64,000 nucleotides of DNA from Roseiarcus sp963809245 (GTDB taxonomy: Bacteria; Pseudomonadota; Alphaproteobacteria; Rhizobiales; Beijerinckiaceae): assembly GCA_963809245.1 (NCBI GenBank), contig CAWEIU010000013.1:62001-126000 (forward strand), given 5' to 3'. Under the pieces are notes generated by a model. It saw only the letters and a list, made by a program, of their open reading frames with translations. It had not been told where the DNA came from and did no database searches. Shown here piece by piece: positions 1 to 8,930 of this stretch (positions within the stretch are counted from its first letter, which is position 1; every line of letters begins with the position of its first letter). A program made the position numbers and the translations under genes.

Positions 1-804
1 ATGCAAGGCGAATCGACCCGCGTTGGCCTTTACAAGTGCTATCGATGCCGCAAGCCCTTCACCGTGCGCATGGGGACCGTTTTTGAGTCCTCGCATATTC
101 CGCTTCATCTCTGGCTGCAGGCGATCCACCTGATTTGCTCTTCGAAGAAAGGCATTTCAGCCAACCAAATCCACCGCACCTTGGGCGTCACCCTCAAGAG
201 CGCGTGGTTTCTTATGCATCGCATTCGCGAGGCGATGCGGAACGGCGATTTGTCCCCTCTGGGCGGCGCCGGCCGGACCGTTGAAGTCGACGAAACTTCG
301 ATGGGCAAACAGGAGGGCGCGCCGAAGCGGATCGCCAAAGGCTACAACTTCCGCAATGTCGTCTTGACCCTGGTCGAGCGCGGCGGCTCGGCCCGTTCCT
401 TCCATGTCGACGGGACCACCATTGGAACCTTGAAGCCCATCATCACCGCGAACATTGCGCGCGAGACTGCGATGATGACCGATCAGGCTACTTGGTATCC
501 CGAGATTGGCCGCCAGTTCGCGAGCCATGACACCGTGAACCATGGCGAAGACGAATACGTCCGATATGAAGGGACCAAGCTTGTTTCGACCAACACCGTC
601 GAGGGCTACTATTCGATTTTCAAGCGCGGCATGAGGGGCGTTTATCAGCACTGCAAAGAGAAGCACTTGCACCGCTATCTTGCCGAGTTCGATTTCCGTT
701 ATTCGAACCGCGTCAAGCTCGGCGTTGACGACACCATCCGGGCCGATCGGGCGCTGTTGGGCGTCAAGGGCAAGAGGCTGACCTATCAAACGACTAGTTA
801 CTGA
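1..804 (+). CDS. IS1595-family (ISXO2-like) transposase, 5' end cut by window
   Basis: Encodes a DDE-type transposase with the ISXO2-like domain. The visible part starts inside the zinc-ribbon region: a Cys-x2-Cys pair (KCYRC) followed by the usual FTVRMGTVFESSHIPLHLWL stretch. The catalytic acidic residues appear in VEVDET, MTDQ and NTVEG, and the tail has the family's KHLHRYLAEFDFRYSNR motif. The 267 visible residues are shorter than the usual 300 or more, and the first Cys pair of the zinc ribbon should lie upstream, so the ATG at position 1 is probably internal. No inverted repeat could be identified because the left end is outside the window. The DDE residues are intact, so this copy may be active. 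It marks the edge of an accessory stretch running to about 2333. Confidence 0.85.
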   Translation: MQGESTRVGLYKCYRCRKPFTVRMGTVFESSHIPLHLWLQAIHLICSSKKGISANQIHRTLGVTLKSAWFLMHRIREAMRNGDLSPLGGAGRTVEVDETSMGKQEGAPKRIAKGYNFRNVVLTLVERGGSARSFHVDGTTIGTLKPIITANIARETAMMTDQATWYPEIGRQFASHDTVNHGEDEYVRYEGTKLVSTNTVEGYYSIFKRGMRGVYQHCKEKHLHRYLAEFDFRYSNRVKLGVDDTIRADRALLGVKGKRLTYQTTSY

Positions 805-812
805 GAGGCGCT

Positions 813-1073
813 ATGCGAAGGCCGTTCCAAGAGGAAAGAAAGCGCGCCGACCTGACAGGTAGCGCCTTCGATTTCATCCGCATTGAGGTGGACTGCACCA
901 ATCCTCAATGCGGAAAGAAGCTCAAGGAGCCGCTCATTGAGCTGATAGCGAACGATACGGTGACCTGCGGAGGTTGCGGGACCGTCATCGAGCTTACTAC
1001 AGAGAGTTGGCGCTCCCGCCTCGCTGAGGAGGCGGAGACATCCAAAAAGATCAAACCCCCGCATCGCGCTTAG
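813..1073 (+). CDS. small zinc-ribbon-like hypothetical protein
   Basis: An 86-residue protein of unknown function beginning 8 bases after the transposase stop. It carries two Cys pairs (CTNPQCGKK near residues 30-38 and CGGCG near residues 54-58), the spacing of a small zinc ribbon, and a charged C terminus. The close spacing suggests co-transcription with the transposase gene, either as a passenger or as a cargo gene. No family is recognised. The base composition is less GC-rich than in the core genes, as expected for accessory DNA. Confidence 0.5.
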   Translation: MRRPFQEERKRADLTGSAFDFIRIEVDCTNPQCGKKLKEPLIELIANDTVTCGGCGTVIELTTESWRSRLAEEAETSKKIKPPHRA

Positions 1074-1140
1074 TTCGATTAGTTCGGCCATGTCCCTGCT
1101 TGACGAGGAAAAATCCGGCTCGAATTGAGGTCCTGAAACC

Positions 1141-1347
1141 ATGGATTTTCCCATTACATTTTTGCCATACGCGATTCTAGTCGTTCTAACGGGCATCCCG
1201 GCGCTCACATTGCTGAGGCGCGTTGGAATGCACTGGGCTTGGTCGCTCTTGTCGTTCATCCCGCTAGGGATGATCGCCATTCTTTGGATCGTCGCTTATA
1301 TAAAATGGCCTGCCCGACCGACGAATGAGGTTTACAATGCCTCGTAA
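1141..1347 (+). CDS. small two-helix membrane protein, unknown
   Basis: A 68-residue ORF with two strongly hydrophobic segments (about residues 5-23 and 30-52), the second rich in Trp, Ile and Leu. It would be a small inner-membrane protein. No family is recognised. Its 3' end overlaps the next small ORF, which suggests translational coupling. Neighbouring genes are a transposase and other short orphans, so this is probably cargo of an accessory element. Support rests only on the ORF, its amphipathic layout and its position. Confidence 0.4.
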   Translation: MDFPITFLPYAILVVLTGIPALTLLRRVGMHWAWSLLSFIPLGMIAILWIVAYIKWPARPTNEVYNAS

Positions 1348-1519
1348 ATCGCCACCAAAGCCCGACGAAAAACCTCAGTTCGAACGCTTCATTGAGGCGG
1401 CGAAGGAAGTTGAAGCGGCCGAGACCGATGAAGGTCTGACGAATGCGATTCGAAAGGTCGCGGCGCCAAAGACGAAGACGCAAGAGATCGCGCGCCGGCC
1501 TAAGTCCGGAAATCCCTAA
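1337..1519 (+). CDS. small charged hypothetical protein
   Basis: A 60-residue Lys/Glu/Pro-rich soluble ORF starting at the ATG of MPRKSPPKPDEK. An in-frame ATG also exists at 1325. It overlaps the end of the preceding membrane-protein ORF by 11 bases and overlaps the 3' end of the convergent DUF3800-like gene by 20 bases. A central Glu/Ala-rich segment could be helical. No function can be given, and it may be a chance ORF, although the close packing with its neighbours favours a real gene. Confidence 0.35.
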   Translation: MPRKSPPKPDEKPQFERFIEAAKEVEAAETDEGLTNAIRKVAAPKTKTQEIARRPKSGNP

Positions 1520-2333
1520 CAGCGTTTCGAAGGGCGACCGCGTCAAAGCACCCGCCGACGTGCAGCCCATGATAGCCGGTCATATTGATTAGGAACCGCC
1601 GAGGGCCAATGGTCGCCAGCGTGGCGTCTTCTTTCGGGTACCCGATATCGGCCCTATCCATCCCGATCCCGTAGGCGAGCATATCCGCCGCCTGCAAGGG
1701 GATCACTTGGCGCGGCGAGCCAAAGGCAATCGGCCGCAAGAACCCTTCCCATTGCGGATGATGTTTGTAAGCGGAATACACTTCCATCATTAGTGGGTTA
1801 TGTTCTGACTGGTCCGCGAACATCGGGGCGACTCCGCCCGAATAACCATTGCGCTTGGATAGACCAATCAATTGCTGCACGACGTGATCGAAACACAAAT
1901 CCAACGGACTCGGGTAGCGGCGCAAGAACGCCGCGTCGGTCACGACCGAGGCCCAGTCCTCGTCAATTACTGCTGACCAAACCGGCTGAACTGAATGCTT
2001 GCCGACGACCCGCGACAAACTTGTTATGATCGCCATCCTGAAGAAGGTATCGATCCTCGCGAACTCATCGTAACCCCCCGCGCACGCAGTCATATGGAAT
2101 GTTTTTATTCCATACTTTTCCGCATATGGCTCCCACGCCGTGCGCCAGTCATCCTCGAGGGCCGACCAGACCGCCGCTGGCGCGACAAACCCCGCCAGCG
2201 CCGTGATCCGCTGCCCTTTCCCGCCGTTCCAGGTCTCATCGAAATAGGCTTGCATTAGCGACATCGCCTTCCACGGGTTCGAACGCCCATGAAGCATGTC
2301 CGCTAATTCCGAAATCCGAACATGCGCGTTCAT
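1500..2333 (-). CDS. DUF3800-like protein
   Basis: A 277-residue protein with the layout of DUF3800 proteins, which are predicted to have an RNase H-like fold. It has an early acidic YFDETWNG motif (residues about 30-37), a central region ending in FADQSEHN, and the late LQAADMLAY helix carrying an Asp. In DUF3800 these spaced acidic residues form a presumed metal site; that is family knowledge, and the activity is unproven. Such genes are frequent in mobile or defence-rich regions, which fits the adjacent transposase. It is convergent with the small ORFs and lies just downstream of polA on the same strand, 84 bases away. The role is unknown. Confidence 0.6.
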   Translation of the reverse strand: MNAHVRISELADMLHGRSNPWKAMSLMQAYFDETWNGGKGQRITALAGFVAPAAVWSALEDDWRTAWEPYAEKYGIKTFHMTACAGGYDEFARIDTFFRMAIITSLSRVVGKHSVQPVWSAVIDEDWASVVTDAAFLRRYPSPLDLCFDHVVQQLIGLSKRNGYSGGVAPMFADQSEHNPLMMEVYSAYKHHPQWEGFLRPIAFGSPRQVIPLQAADMLAYGIGMDRADIGYPKEDATLATIGPRRFLINMTGYHGLHVGGCFDAVALRNAVRDFRT

Positions 2334-2417
2334 GGCAAATCGCCGCCATGCGCGCAGTCTACATTTCGCGGGTGGGTATGGGAAGTATAATAACGCCCCA
2401 CTTAATGTCTCTGCCTT

Positions 2418-5400
2418 CTAATGCGCCTCGTCCCAGTTCGCCGCCGCGCGCGCGTCGACCGCCAACGGCACGCCGAGCGTCGCCGCCGGCGTCGGCGCGT
2501 CCACCATCACCTTGGAGACGAGCTTGATCGTCGCCTCGATCTCCTCGTTGGGCGCCTCGAACACGAGTTCGTCGTGCACCTGCATGAGCATGCGAGCGCT
2601 GAGGCCGGCGCTGTCGAGCGCGCCGTCCATGCGAATCATGGCGCGGCGGATGATGTCGGCGGCCGAGCCCTGCAGCGGGGCGTTGATCGCCGCGCGCTCG
2701 TTGAAGGCGCGCTCGGATGGGTTCGAGGCGTTGATCCTCGGGAAATGGCACTTGCGCCCGAAGATGGTCCGCACGAACCCTTCCGCGCGCGCCTGCTTCT
2801 TCGTCGTCTCCATGTAGTCGCGAATGCCGGGGAAGCGCTCGAAATACTTGCGGATGTAGGCGCCCGCTTCTTCCCTGGGGATGCCGAGCTGGTTGGCGAG
2901 GCCGAAGGCGGAAATTCCATAGATGATGCCGAAATTGATCGCCTTGGCGCGCCGCCGCACCTCGCCCGGCATATCCTTGATTGGCACGCCGAACATTTCC
3001 GAGGCGGTCATCGCGTGAATGTCGAGGCCTTCCGCGAAGGCGTGCTTCAGCGCGCCGATGTCGGCGACATGAGCGAGCAGCCGCAATTCGATCTGGCTGT
3101 AGTCGGCCGAGATCAGCTTGCAGCCCGGCGCGGCGACGAAGGCGCGGCGAATTCTGCGTCCCTCCTCGTTGCGGACGGGAATGTTCTGCAAATTCGGCTC
3201 GGACGACGAGAGCCGGCCGGTCGTCGTGGCGGCAAGCGCATAGGACGTATGGACCCGGCGCGTCCTCGGATCGACGAAACTCGGCAGCGCGTCGGCGTAG
3301 GTCGACTTCAGCTTGGCGACCTGGCGCCAGTCGAGAATGCGCGCCGGCAGCTCGTGGCCCTCCTCGGCGAGATCTTCCAGCACGCGGGCCGAGGTCGACC
3401 AGGCGCCCGTCGCCGTCTTCTTGCCGCCGGGCAGGCCCATCTGGCCGAACAGGATGTCGCCGAGTTGCTTGGGCGAGCTCGGGTTGAACGGCGCGCCGAC
3501 CAGCTTCTGGATGTCGGCCTCGATGCGCGCCATGGTCTGGGCAAATTCGCCGGAGAGCCGCGACAGCATCTCGCGATCGATCGAGACGCCGCGTCGTTCC
3601 ATGCGGGCGAGCGGCAGGACGAGCGGACGCTCCAGCGTCTCGTAGACCGTCGTCATACCCTCGGCGGCGAGACGCGGCTTGAGCGCCAGCCACAGCCGGA
3701 GCGTCACGTCGGCGTCCTCGGCGGCGTATTGCGTCGCTCTGTCCACCGGCACGCGCGCAAAGCCGATGAAGTTTCGGCCGGAGCCCGCAACCTCGCTGAA
3801 GGCGATCGGCTTGTGCCCGAGCCAGCGCTCCGCAAGCGCGTCCATGCCGTGTCCGTCGCCGGTCGCGCCCGAATCCAACGCATAGGAGATCAGCATCGCG
3901 TCGTCGAAGGGCGCTGTTTCGACGCCGCGGCGCGCGAGGACCTGCCAGTCGAACTTGACGTTCTGGCCGATCTTCAACACGCTCTCGTCTTCAAGGAGAG
4001 GCTTCAGCAGCGCAAGTGCGTCCGCCTCGGCGATCTGGCCCGGCAGCAAGCCGCCGCCGTCGAACAGATCGCCCTCCCCCGCCCGGTGCCCGATCGGAAT
4101 GTAGCAGGCCTCTCCCGGCGCGACCGCGAGGGAGATTCCGACGAGCTCCGCCTGCAGCGGATCGAGCAGGCTCGTCTCCGTGTCAAAGGCGACGAGCCCC
4201 TCTTCGTAAGCGCGGGCGACCCACGCTTGCAGCGCCTCCTTCGTCGTCACGGTCGGATAGGCGGCGACGTCGAACGGCAAAGCGCGCAGCTTCGCGGCGC
4301 GTGCGGCGGCTAGCGCGCTCGGCGTCAGCTCGCCAACCGGCTGCGGCTGCTGGGCGGGCCCGCCTCGCGAGCCGCGAACCGAGGCGCGTTGGACCGGCGT
4401 CGCCGCGAGCGCGGCCGGGGTCGGCTCCACCGCCTCCCCGTCGCGCCCGCGCCAGCCGCCGCCGCCGAGAAAGCGCGGATCGGCCTCGATGGCGTTGGCG
4501 TCCAGCCCGCAGATGTCGGCGACCCGCTTGGTGATGGTGGTGAACTCCATCGCCTTGAGGAACCCGATGAGCGGCGCGCCCTCAAGCGTAGGGAGGCCGA
4601 GCGTATCGAGCGAGGTCGCGACCTCGACGTCGCGCACCAGCGAGACGAGCGCCTTCGACACGCGGATGAGGGCGACCGAGTCCGGGTCGGTGAGGATCTC
4701 GCGGCGCTTGGGCTGCTTGATCTCGCCCGCGCGCGCGAGCAGCGTTTCGAGATCGCCGTATTCGCCGATCAACTGCGCCGCGGTCTTGACGCCGATGCCG
4801 CGCGCGCCTGGGACGTTGTCGGTCGAATCGCCCGCCAGCGCCTGGATGTCGATGACCTTGTCGGCGCCGAGGCCGAAGTACTCCACCACCTCCGCCGGAC
4901 CGATGCGCCGCTCCTCGCGGTCGCCGGAGGCGGGATCGAACATGGCGACGCCGGGCTCGATGAGCTGCATCAAATCCTTGTCGGCCGAGACGATCAGCAC
5001 GTCGGCGCCCTTCTCACGCGCCTGGCGGGCGTAGGTCGCGATGAGGTCGTCGGCCTCGTAGCGGTCCTGCTCGATCGGCGTCAGGCCGAAGGCGCGCACC
5101 GTGTCGCGCATCAGCGGGAATTGCGGCACCAGATCTTCAGGCGGATCGGGGCGATGCGCCTTGTAGGGAGGGTAGATCTCGCGCCGGAACGAATTCTCCG
5201 ATTTGTCGAAGATGATCGCCAGATGCGTCGGCTTGATGCCCGCCGCGCCGTCGCGCAGGAACTGCAGCACCTTGGTGGCGAACAGCCGCACCGCCCCGAC
5301 GGGCAGCCGGTCGGAACGGTAATTGTACTTCTGATCCTGCCGAATGGACTGGAAATAGGCGCGGAAGATGAAGGATGAGCCGTCGACGAGGAAAACGTGA

Positions 5401-5435
5401 TCGCCGGGGCCGACAGGACGAGAGTTCTGAGTCAT
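2418..5435 (-). CDS. polA: DNA polymerase I
   Basis: Family A DNA polymerase for Okazaki-fragment processing and repair. At 1005 residues it is slightly longer than the E. coli enzyme. Residues 1 to about 310 form the 5'-3' exonuclease domain, with acidic motifs such as YEADDLIA and ADKDLMQL. A Pro/Ala-rich linker covers about 335-385. The 3'-5' proofreading domain starts near 400, and its first catalytic pair, Asp418 and Glu420 (FDTET), is intact. The polymerase domain includes SADYSQIELRLLAHV and the VHDELVFE motif (about 953-960). The start is the ATG at 5435, with zapE diverging 250 bases away. Several long ORFs on the opposite strand of this gene are GC-driven shadows. Confidence 0.97.
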   Translation of the reverse strand: MTQNSRPVGPGDHVFLVDGSSFIFRAYFQSIRQDQKYNYRSDRLPVGAVRLFATKVLQFLRDGAAGIKPTHLAIIFDKSENSFRREIYPPYKAHRPDPPEDLVPQFPLMRDTVRAFGLTPIEQDRYEADDLIATYARQAREKGADVLIVSADKDLMQLIEPGVAMFDPASGDREERRIGPAEVVEYFGLGADKVIDIQALAGDSTDNVPGARGIGVKTAAQLIGEYGDLETLLARAGEIKQPKRREILTDPDSVALIRVSKALVSLVRDVEVATSLDTLGLPTLEGAPLIGFLKAMEFTTITKRVADICGLDANAIEADPRFLGGGGWRGRDGEAVEPTPAALAATPVQRASVRGSRGGPAQQPQPVGELTPSALAAARAAKLRALPFDVAAYPTVTTKEALQAWVARAYEEGLVAFDTETSLLDPLQAELVGISLAVAPGEACYIPIGHRAGEGDLFDGGGLLPGQIAEADALALLKPLLEDESVLKIGQNVKFDWQVLARRGVETAPFDDAMLISYALDSGATGDGHGMDALAERWLGHKPIAFSEVAGSGRNFIGFARVPVDRATQYAAEDADVTLRLWLALKPRLAAEGMTTVYETLERPLVLPLARMERRGVSIDREMLSRLSGEFAQTMARIEADIQKLVGAPFNPSSPKQLGDILFGQMGLPGGKKTATGAWSTSARVLEDLAEEGHELPARILDWRQVAKLKSTYADALPSFVDPRTRRVHTSYALAATTTGRLSSSEPNLQNIPVRNEEGRRIRRAFVAAPGCKLISADYSQIELRLLAHVADIGALKHAFAEGLDIHAMTASEMFGVPIKDMPGEVRRRAKAINFGIIYGISAFGLANQLGIPREEAGAYIRKYFERFPGIRDYMETTKKQARAEGFVRTIFGRKCHFPRINASNPSERAFNERAAINAPLQGSAADIIRRAMIRMDGALDSAGLSARMLMQVHDELVFEAPNEEIEATIKLVSKVMVDAPTPAATLGVPLAVDARAAANWDEAH

Positions 5436-5685
5436 GCCAGCAGTTTAGACAATACGCGCGGCGGAGGCCATGCTGTTGAAACCTGCTTGCGCGGTCCTTG
5501 GCGCCTCTGCTGTCGCTTCCGGCGGCGACGTCTGGGACTTCCACGACCTCCCTTTGACTCCGGCGCGCCAAACGGACAGAACCCCCGCGGGCGCGAGGCG
5601 CGGGACGTCAATCGATGGACGAAGCAATCGGGGTGAAGTTGCGGGCGCGAACAGCGAAGCGGGCGAATTGGGTGGCGCGCCCTCG

Positions 5686-6858
5686 ATGAGTTCATCTCTC
5701 CTCGAGCGCTACCAGGCCCTCGTCGCCGAGCGGCGCATCGAGCCTGACCCCGCACAAGCCGAACTCGTCGCCCGCCTCGATGCGCTCGCCGCGCGGCTCG
5801 CGGGCTACCGGCCGGGCCGCCGCGCCAGCGCCTTCGCTCGCCTTCTGGGCGCGCGCCGCGAGGAGGCGCCGCGCGGCCTCTATATCCACGGCGAAGTGGG
5901 GCGGGGAAAGACCCTGCTGATGGATCTCTTCTTCGAAGGCGCGCCGGTCGAGCACAAGCGTAGGGTTCATTTCCACGCCTTCATGGCGGACGTCCATGCG
6001 CGGGTGCATCGCTGGCGCGAGATGCGCAAGCGCGGGGAAGTGTCGGGCGACGACCCGATGGGCCCGGTCGCGATGGATCTCGCCGGGCAGGCGTGGCTGC
6101 TCTGCTTCGACGAACTCAGCGTCCGCGACATCGCCGACGCGATGATCCTGGCGCGCCTGTTCACCGCGCTGTTCGCCGCCGGCGTCGTCGTCGTCGCGAC
6201 GTCGAACGTCGCGCCCGACGACCTCTACAAGGACGGGCTCAACCGCGCCTTGTTCCTCCCCTTTCTCGCCCTGCTCAGCGAGAAGGTCGATGTCGTCGAA
6301 CTGCGCTCGCGCACCGACTATCGGCTGGAGAAGCTTTCGCGCGCCCCCGTCTATTATTGTCCCGCCGGCGACAAGGCGCGGGCGGCGCTCGACGCAACCT
6401 TCCTCAGCCTCACCGGCGCTACGCAGGGCGAGCCGATCGACATCGAGCTGCTCGGGCGCATGTTGCGTGTGCCGCAGGCGATTGACGGCGTGGCGCGCTT
6501 CTCGTTCGACGATCTTTGCTGTCGGCCTTTGGGCTCGGCGGACTATCTCGCCCTCGCCGACCGGTTCCACACGATCGTCGTCGACGACATTCCGCGTCTC
6601 GGATTCGAGAATCGCAACGAGGCGCGCCGCTTTATCACCTTCATCGACGCGCTCTACGACGCAAAGGTCAAGCTGATCGCCTCGGCGGCCGCCGAGCCGG
6701 CCGAACTCTATACCGGCGCGAGCGGCGCGGAAGCGTTCGAATTCGCTCGCGCCGCTTCGCGACTCGTCGAAATGCGCTCCGTCGACTATCTCGCGGAGCC
6801 GCATGGCGGCGCGCGCGGCGGACGATCTGGCGATCTCGGTGGACTGGTCGAAACCTGA
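5686..6858 (+). CDS. zapE: cell division protein ZapE (AFG1-like ATPase)
   Basis: An AFG1/ZapE-family P-loop ATPase of 390 residues. In E. coli ZapE associates with the Z-ring during division. Walker A is GEVGRGKT (residues 69-76) and Walker B is WLLCFDE (137-143); ATSNVAPDDLYKDGL follows, typical of the family. The ATG at 5686 was chosen because the family begins with a short helix before the P-loop; the same frame is open further upstream to 5470 but that extension is Pro/Arg-rich and unlike the family. It diverges from polA. A TetR-type gene follows 60 bases downstream on the same strand. Confidence 0.92.
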   Translation: MSSSLLERYQALVAERRIEPDPAQAELVARLDALAARLAGYRPGRRASAFARLLGARREEAPRGLYIHGEVGRGKTLLMDLFFEGAPVEHKRRVHFHAFMADVHARVHRWREMRKRGEVSGDDPMGPVAMDLAGQAWLLCFDELSVRDIADAMILARLFTALFAAGVVVVATSNVAPDDLYKDGLNRALFLPFLALLSEKVDVVELRSRTDYRLEKLSRAPVYYCPAGDKARAALDATFLSLTGATQGEPIDIELLGRMLRVPQAIDGVARFSFDDLCCRPLGSADYLALADRFHTIVVDDIPRLGFENRNEARRFITFIDALYDAKVKLIASAAAEPAELYTGASGAEAFEFARAASRLVEMRSVDYLAEPHGGARGGRSGDLGGLVET

Positions 6859-6918
6859 CTGGCGCACCAGCGCGTTTCATGTCAGCATTCGCGCATTCCT
6901 GCCGGAGACAATGCGACT

Positions 6919-7527
6919 TTGCCTCAATCGTCGCCTGCAGATTCCGTCGAAGCTCGGATCCTCGAGATCGCGCGGGCTCACGTTCGCAAGTTCGGCCCAG
7001 CGCGCGCCACCGTCGTCGGCGTCGCGCAAGAAGCGGGCATGACGCACGCCAACGTCTATCGCTATTTCCCGTCGAAGGCGACGTTGTTCGAGGAGATCAC
7101 GGCCTCCTGGCTGCGGCCGATCGAGACGCGGTTGCGCGAAACGGCGGAAGGCGCCGCGCCCGCCTACGACAAGCTCGAAAACATGCTGATGACGCTGCAT
7201 CAGGCCTATCGGCAAAAGATGGAGAGCGATCCCGCGCTGTTCGATCTCCTGATCGAGGCGCTCGAAGAGGATCGCGGCAGCGCACGGCGCCATCGCGCGC
7301 GAGTGCAGTCGGAAATTCAGCGCGTGGTCGAGGAAGGCGTCTCCTCCGGCGCCTTCGCGATGACCGACCGCCGGCGCGCGATGTCGCTGATCTTCGACGC
7401 CGCGCACCGCTTCGTTCATCCGATCGCGCTGCGGCTCGACAAGGACGTCGCGACCGCGGCGATGGCGTCCCGTTTCGAGACGATCGTCGCGATGGTGCTA
7501 CGAACGCTGCGCACGGGACGGGCGTAA
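6919..7527 (+). CDS. TetR/AcrR-family transcriptional regulator
   Basis: A 202-residue regulator with an N-terminal helix-turn-helix at about residues 10-57 (VVGVAQEAGMTHANVYRYF, then SKATLFEEI), the hallmark of TetR proteins. The C-terminal half is helical and should form the ligand-binding and dimerisation domain. The start is a TTG at 6919; no better ATG lies upstream in frame. No obvious target gene is adjacent: zapE is upstream and dnaN converges downstream. A palindromic hairpin at 7544-7575 separates it from dnaN. The ligand is unknown. Confidence 0.85.
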   Translation: MPQSSPADSVEARILEIARAHVRKFGPARATVVGVAQEAGMTHANVYRYFPSKATLFEEITASWLRPIETRLRETAEGAAPAYDKLENMLMTLHQAYRQKMESDPALFDLLIEALEEDRGSARRHRARVQSEIQRVVEEGVSSGAFAMTDRRRAMSLIFDAAHRFVHPIALRLDKDVATAAMASRFETIVAMVLRTLRTGRA

Positions 7528-7543
7528 AGGGCCAGCGTCGGCC

Positions 7544-7575
7544 CCGTCATGGCAAGCGCAGCGAAGCCATGACGG
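7544..7575. terminator. inverted repeat between convergent genes
   Basis: A perfect 10-bp stem, CCGTCATGGC at 7544-7553 and GCCATGACGG at 7566-7575, with a 12-base loop. It lies between the stops of the TetR gene and dnaN and could fold in both transcripts, though there is no T-run. Its arms match the start of the larger CGTCAT(T/G)GCGAG repeats elsewhere in the window, so it may be a short member of that repeat family acting as a bidirectional stop. Confidence 0.5.
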
Positions 7576-7588
7576 AGGCGGCTGCGGC

Positions 7589-8707
7589 CTACACCCTGAG
7601 CGGCATCAGCACGTAGAGCGACGGTGAGCCGTCGCGATCCTGGATGATCGTCGGCGAGCCCGGGTCGGAGAGCTTGATGAGCGCGGTGTCGCCAGCGAGT
7701 TGGCTGGCGATGTCGAGCAGATAGCGCGCGTTGAAGCCGATCTCGATCGGCGCGGCGTCGTAGTCGACCTCGATTTCCTCGCTCGCCGAGCCCGAGTCGG
7801 GGTTGTTGACAGAGAGTGTCATCTTGCTGTCGGCGATCGCCAGTTTGATCGCACGGCCGCGCTCGGACGAAATCGTCGAGACGCGATCGACCGCCTTGGC
7901 GAACGGCTCCTTCTCAACGACGAGGCGCTTGTCGTTGTGCGCCGGAATGACGCGGCTGTAATCGGGGAACGTGCCGTCGATCAGCTTCGTCGTCAGCACC
8001 ACGTCGCCGAACTGGAAGCGCGCCTTCGTCGCCGAGATCTCGACCACAACCTCCTGCGTCATGTCCTCGAGCAGCTTCAGCACTTCGCTGACCGCCTTGC
8101 GCGGCGCGATGACGCCGGGCATGCCCGCCGCGCCCTGGGGCGCAGGCGTCTCGACGCGAGCCAGGCGATGGCCGTCGGTCGCGACCGCGCGCAGCACCGT
8201 GGCGCCGCCGCTCTCCACCGTGTGGAAGAAAATGCCGTTCAGATAGTAGCGCGTCTCCTCGGTCGAGATCGCGAACTGGGTGTTGTCGATCAACCGCTTG
8301 AGGTCGACCGCGGCCAGCGTGAAACGATGCGAGAACTCGCTGGCGGTGAGGTCGGGGAAGTCGGACGCCGGCAGGCTTTGCAGGAAGAAGCGCGAGCGGC
8401 CCGAGCGCAGCAGGAGCTGGCCGACGTCGCCGGCGAGTTCGAGGCTCACCTGCGCGCCCTCCGGCAGCTTGCGGACGATGTCGTAGATCACATGCGCCGG
8501 CGCCGTGGTCGCGCCGGACAGCGCGACGTCGGCGGGCGCCGATTCCGTCGCCTCCAGATCGAGGTCGGTGCTCTTGAGCGTCAGCTTTCCCTCGTTCGCC
8601 TCGATGAGGACGTTTGAGAGGATCGGGATGGTGTTGCGCCGCTCGACGATGCGATGGACGTGACCCAGCGCCTTGAGCAAGGCTGTACGCTCTATGGTGA
8701 CCTTCAT
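7589..8707 (-). CDS. dnaN: DNA polymerase III beta subunit (sliding clamp)
   Basis: The ring-shaped processivity clamp of the replisome, 372 residues, the usual length. The N terminus MKVTIERTALLKALGHVHRIVERRNTIPIL and the C terminus ending in YVLMPLRV are typical of alphaproteobacterial DnaN; the final residues form part of the peptide-binding cleft. The start was set at 8707, where the family begins; the frame stays open to 8824 but that extension is not family-like. dnaA is not adjacent here. A DnaA-box-like sequence lies upstream in the gap shared with the divergent penicillin-binding protein gene. Confidence 0.96.
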   Translation of the reverse strand: MKVTIERTALLKALGHVHRIVERRNTIPILSNVLIEANEGKLTLKSTDLDLEATESAPADVALSGATTAPAHVIYDIVRKLPEGAQVSLELAGDVGQLLLRSGRSRFFLQSLPASDFPDLTASEFSHRFTLAAVDLKRLIDNTQFAISTEETRYYLNGIFFHTVESGGATVLRAVATDGHRLARVETPAPQGAAGMPGVIAPRKAVSEVLKLLEDMTQEVVVEISATKARFQFGDVVLTTKLIDGTFPDYSRVIPAHNDKRLVVEKEPFAKAVDRVSTISSERGRAIKLAIADSKMTLSVNNPDSGSASEEIEVDYDAAPIEIGFNARYLLDIASQLAGDTALIKLSDPGSPTIIQDRDGSPSLYVLMPLRV

Positions 8708-8816
8708 CGCAACATCCCAATATCTTTTTGGCGCGGGCCAATCTCGCCGAACGCAGCGCGGGCCGCCGACTTTGCCAAGGAGGCAAGGATAGCGCAAGCG
8801 CGACACTTTGCGAGAG

Positions 8817-8825
8817 CTATCCACA
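8817..8825 (+). promoter_or_regulatory. DnaA-box-like site upstream of dnaN
   Basis: CTATCCACA differs from the consensus DnaA box TTATCCACA at one position. It sits 110 bases upstream of the dnaN start, in the dnaN/PBP divergent gap. DnaA is known to control dnaN in several bacteria, but a single 9-mer with one mismatch can occur by chance. Confidence 0.3.
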
Positions 8826-8930
8826 GCACGGCAGCGCCGCTTAACTGGCCCTTAAATCGCCGCCTTTAACCTTGATGCGTCGGGCGGGTTCGGGGAACTT
8901 CGCCTCGAGAAGGCCCGAGGCGGGGTCGCA

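Noticed and set aside
2265..2290. GGTTCGAAC resembling a tRNA T-loop
   Set aside because: It lies inside the DUF3800-like coding sequence and no cloverleaf can be drawn around it.
2421..4313. Open frame of 630 codons opposite polA, and another at 4389-5378
   Set aside because: Arg/Ala-rich antisense shadows produced by GC-biased third codon positions; no family resemblance.
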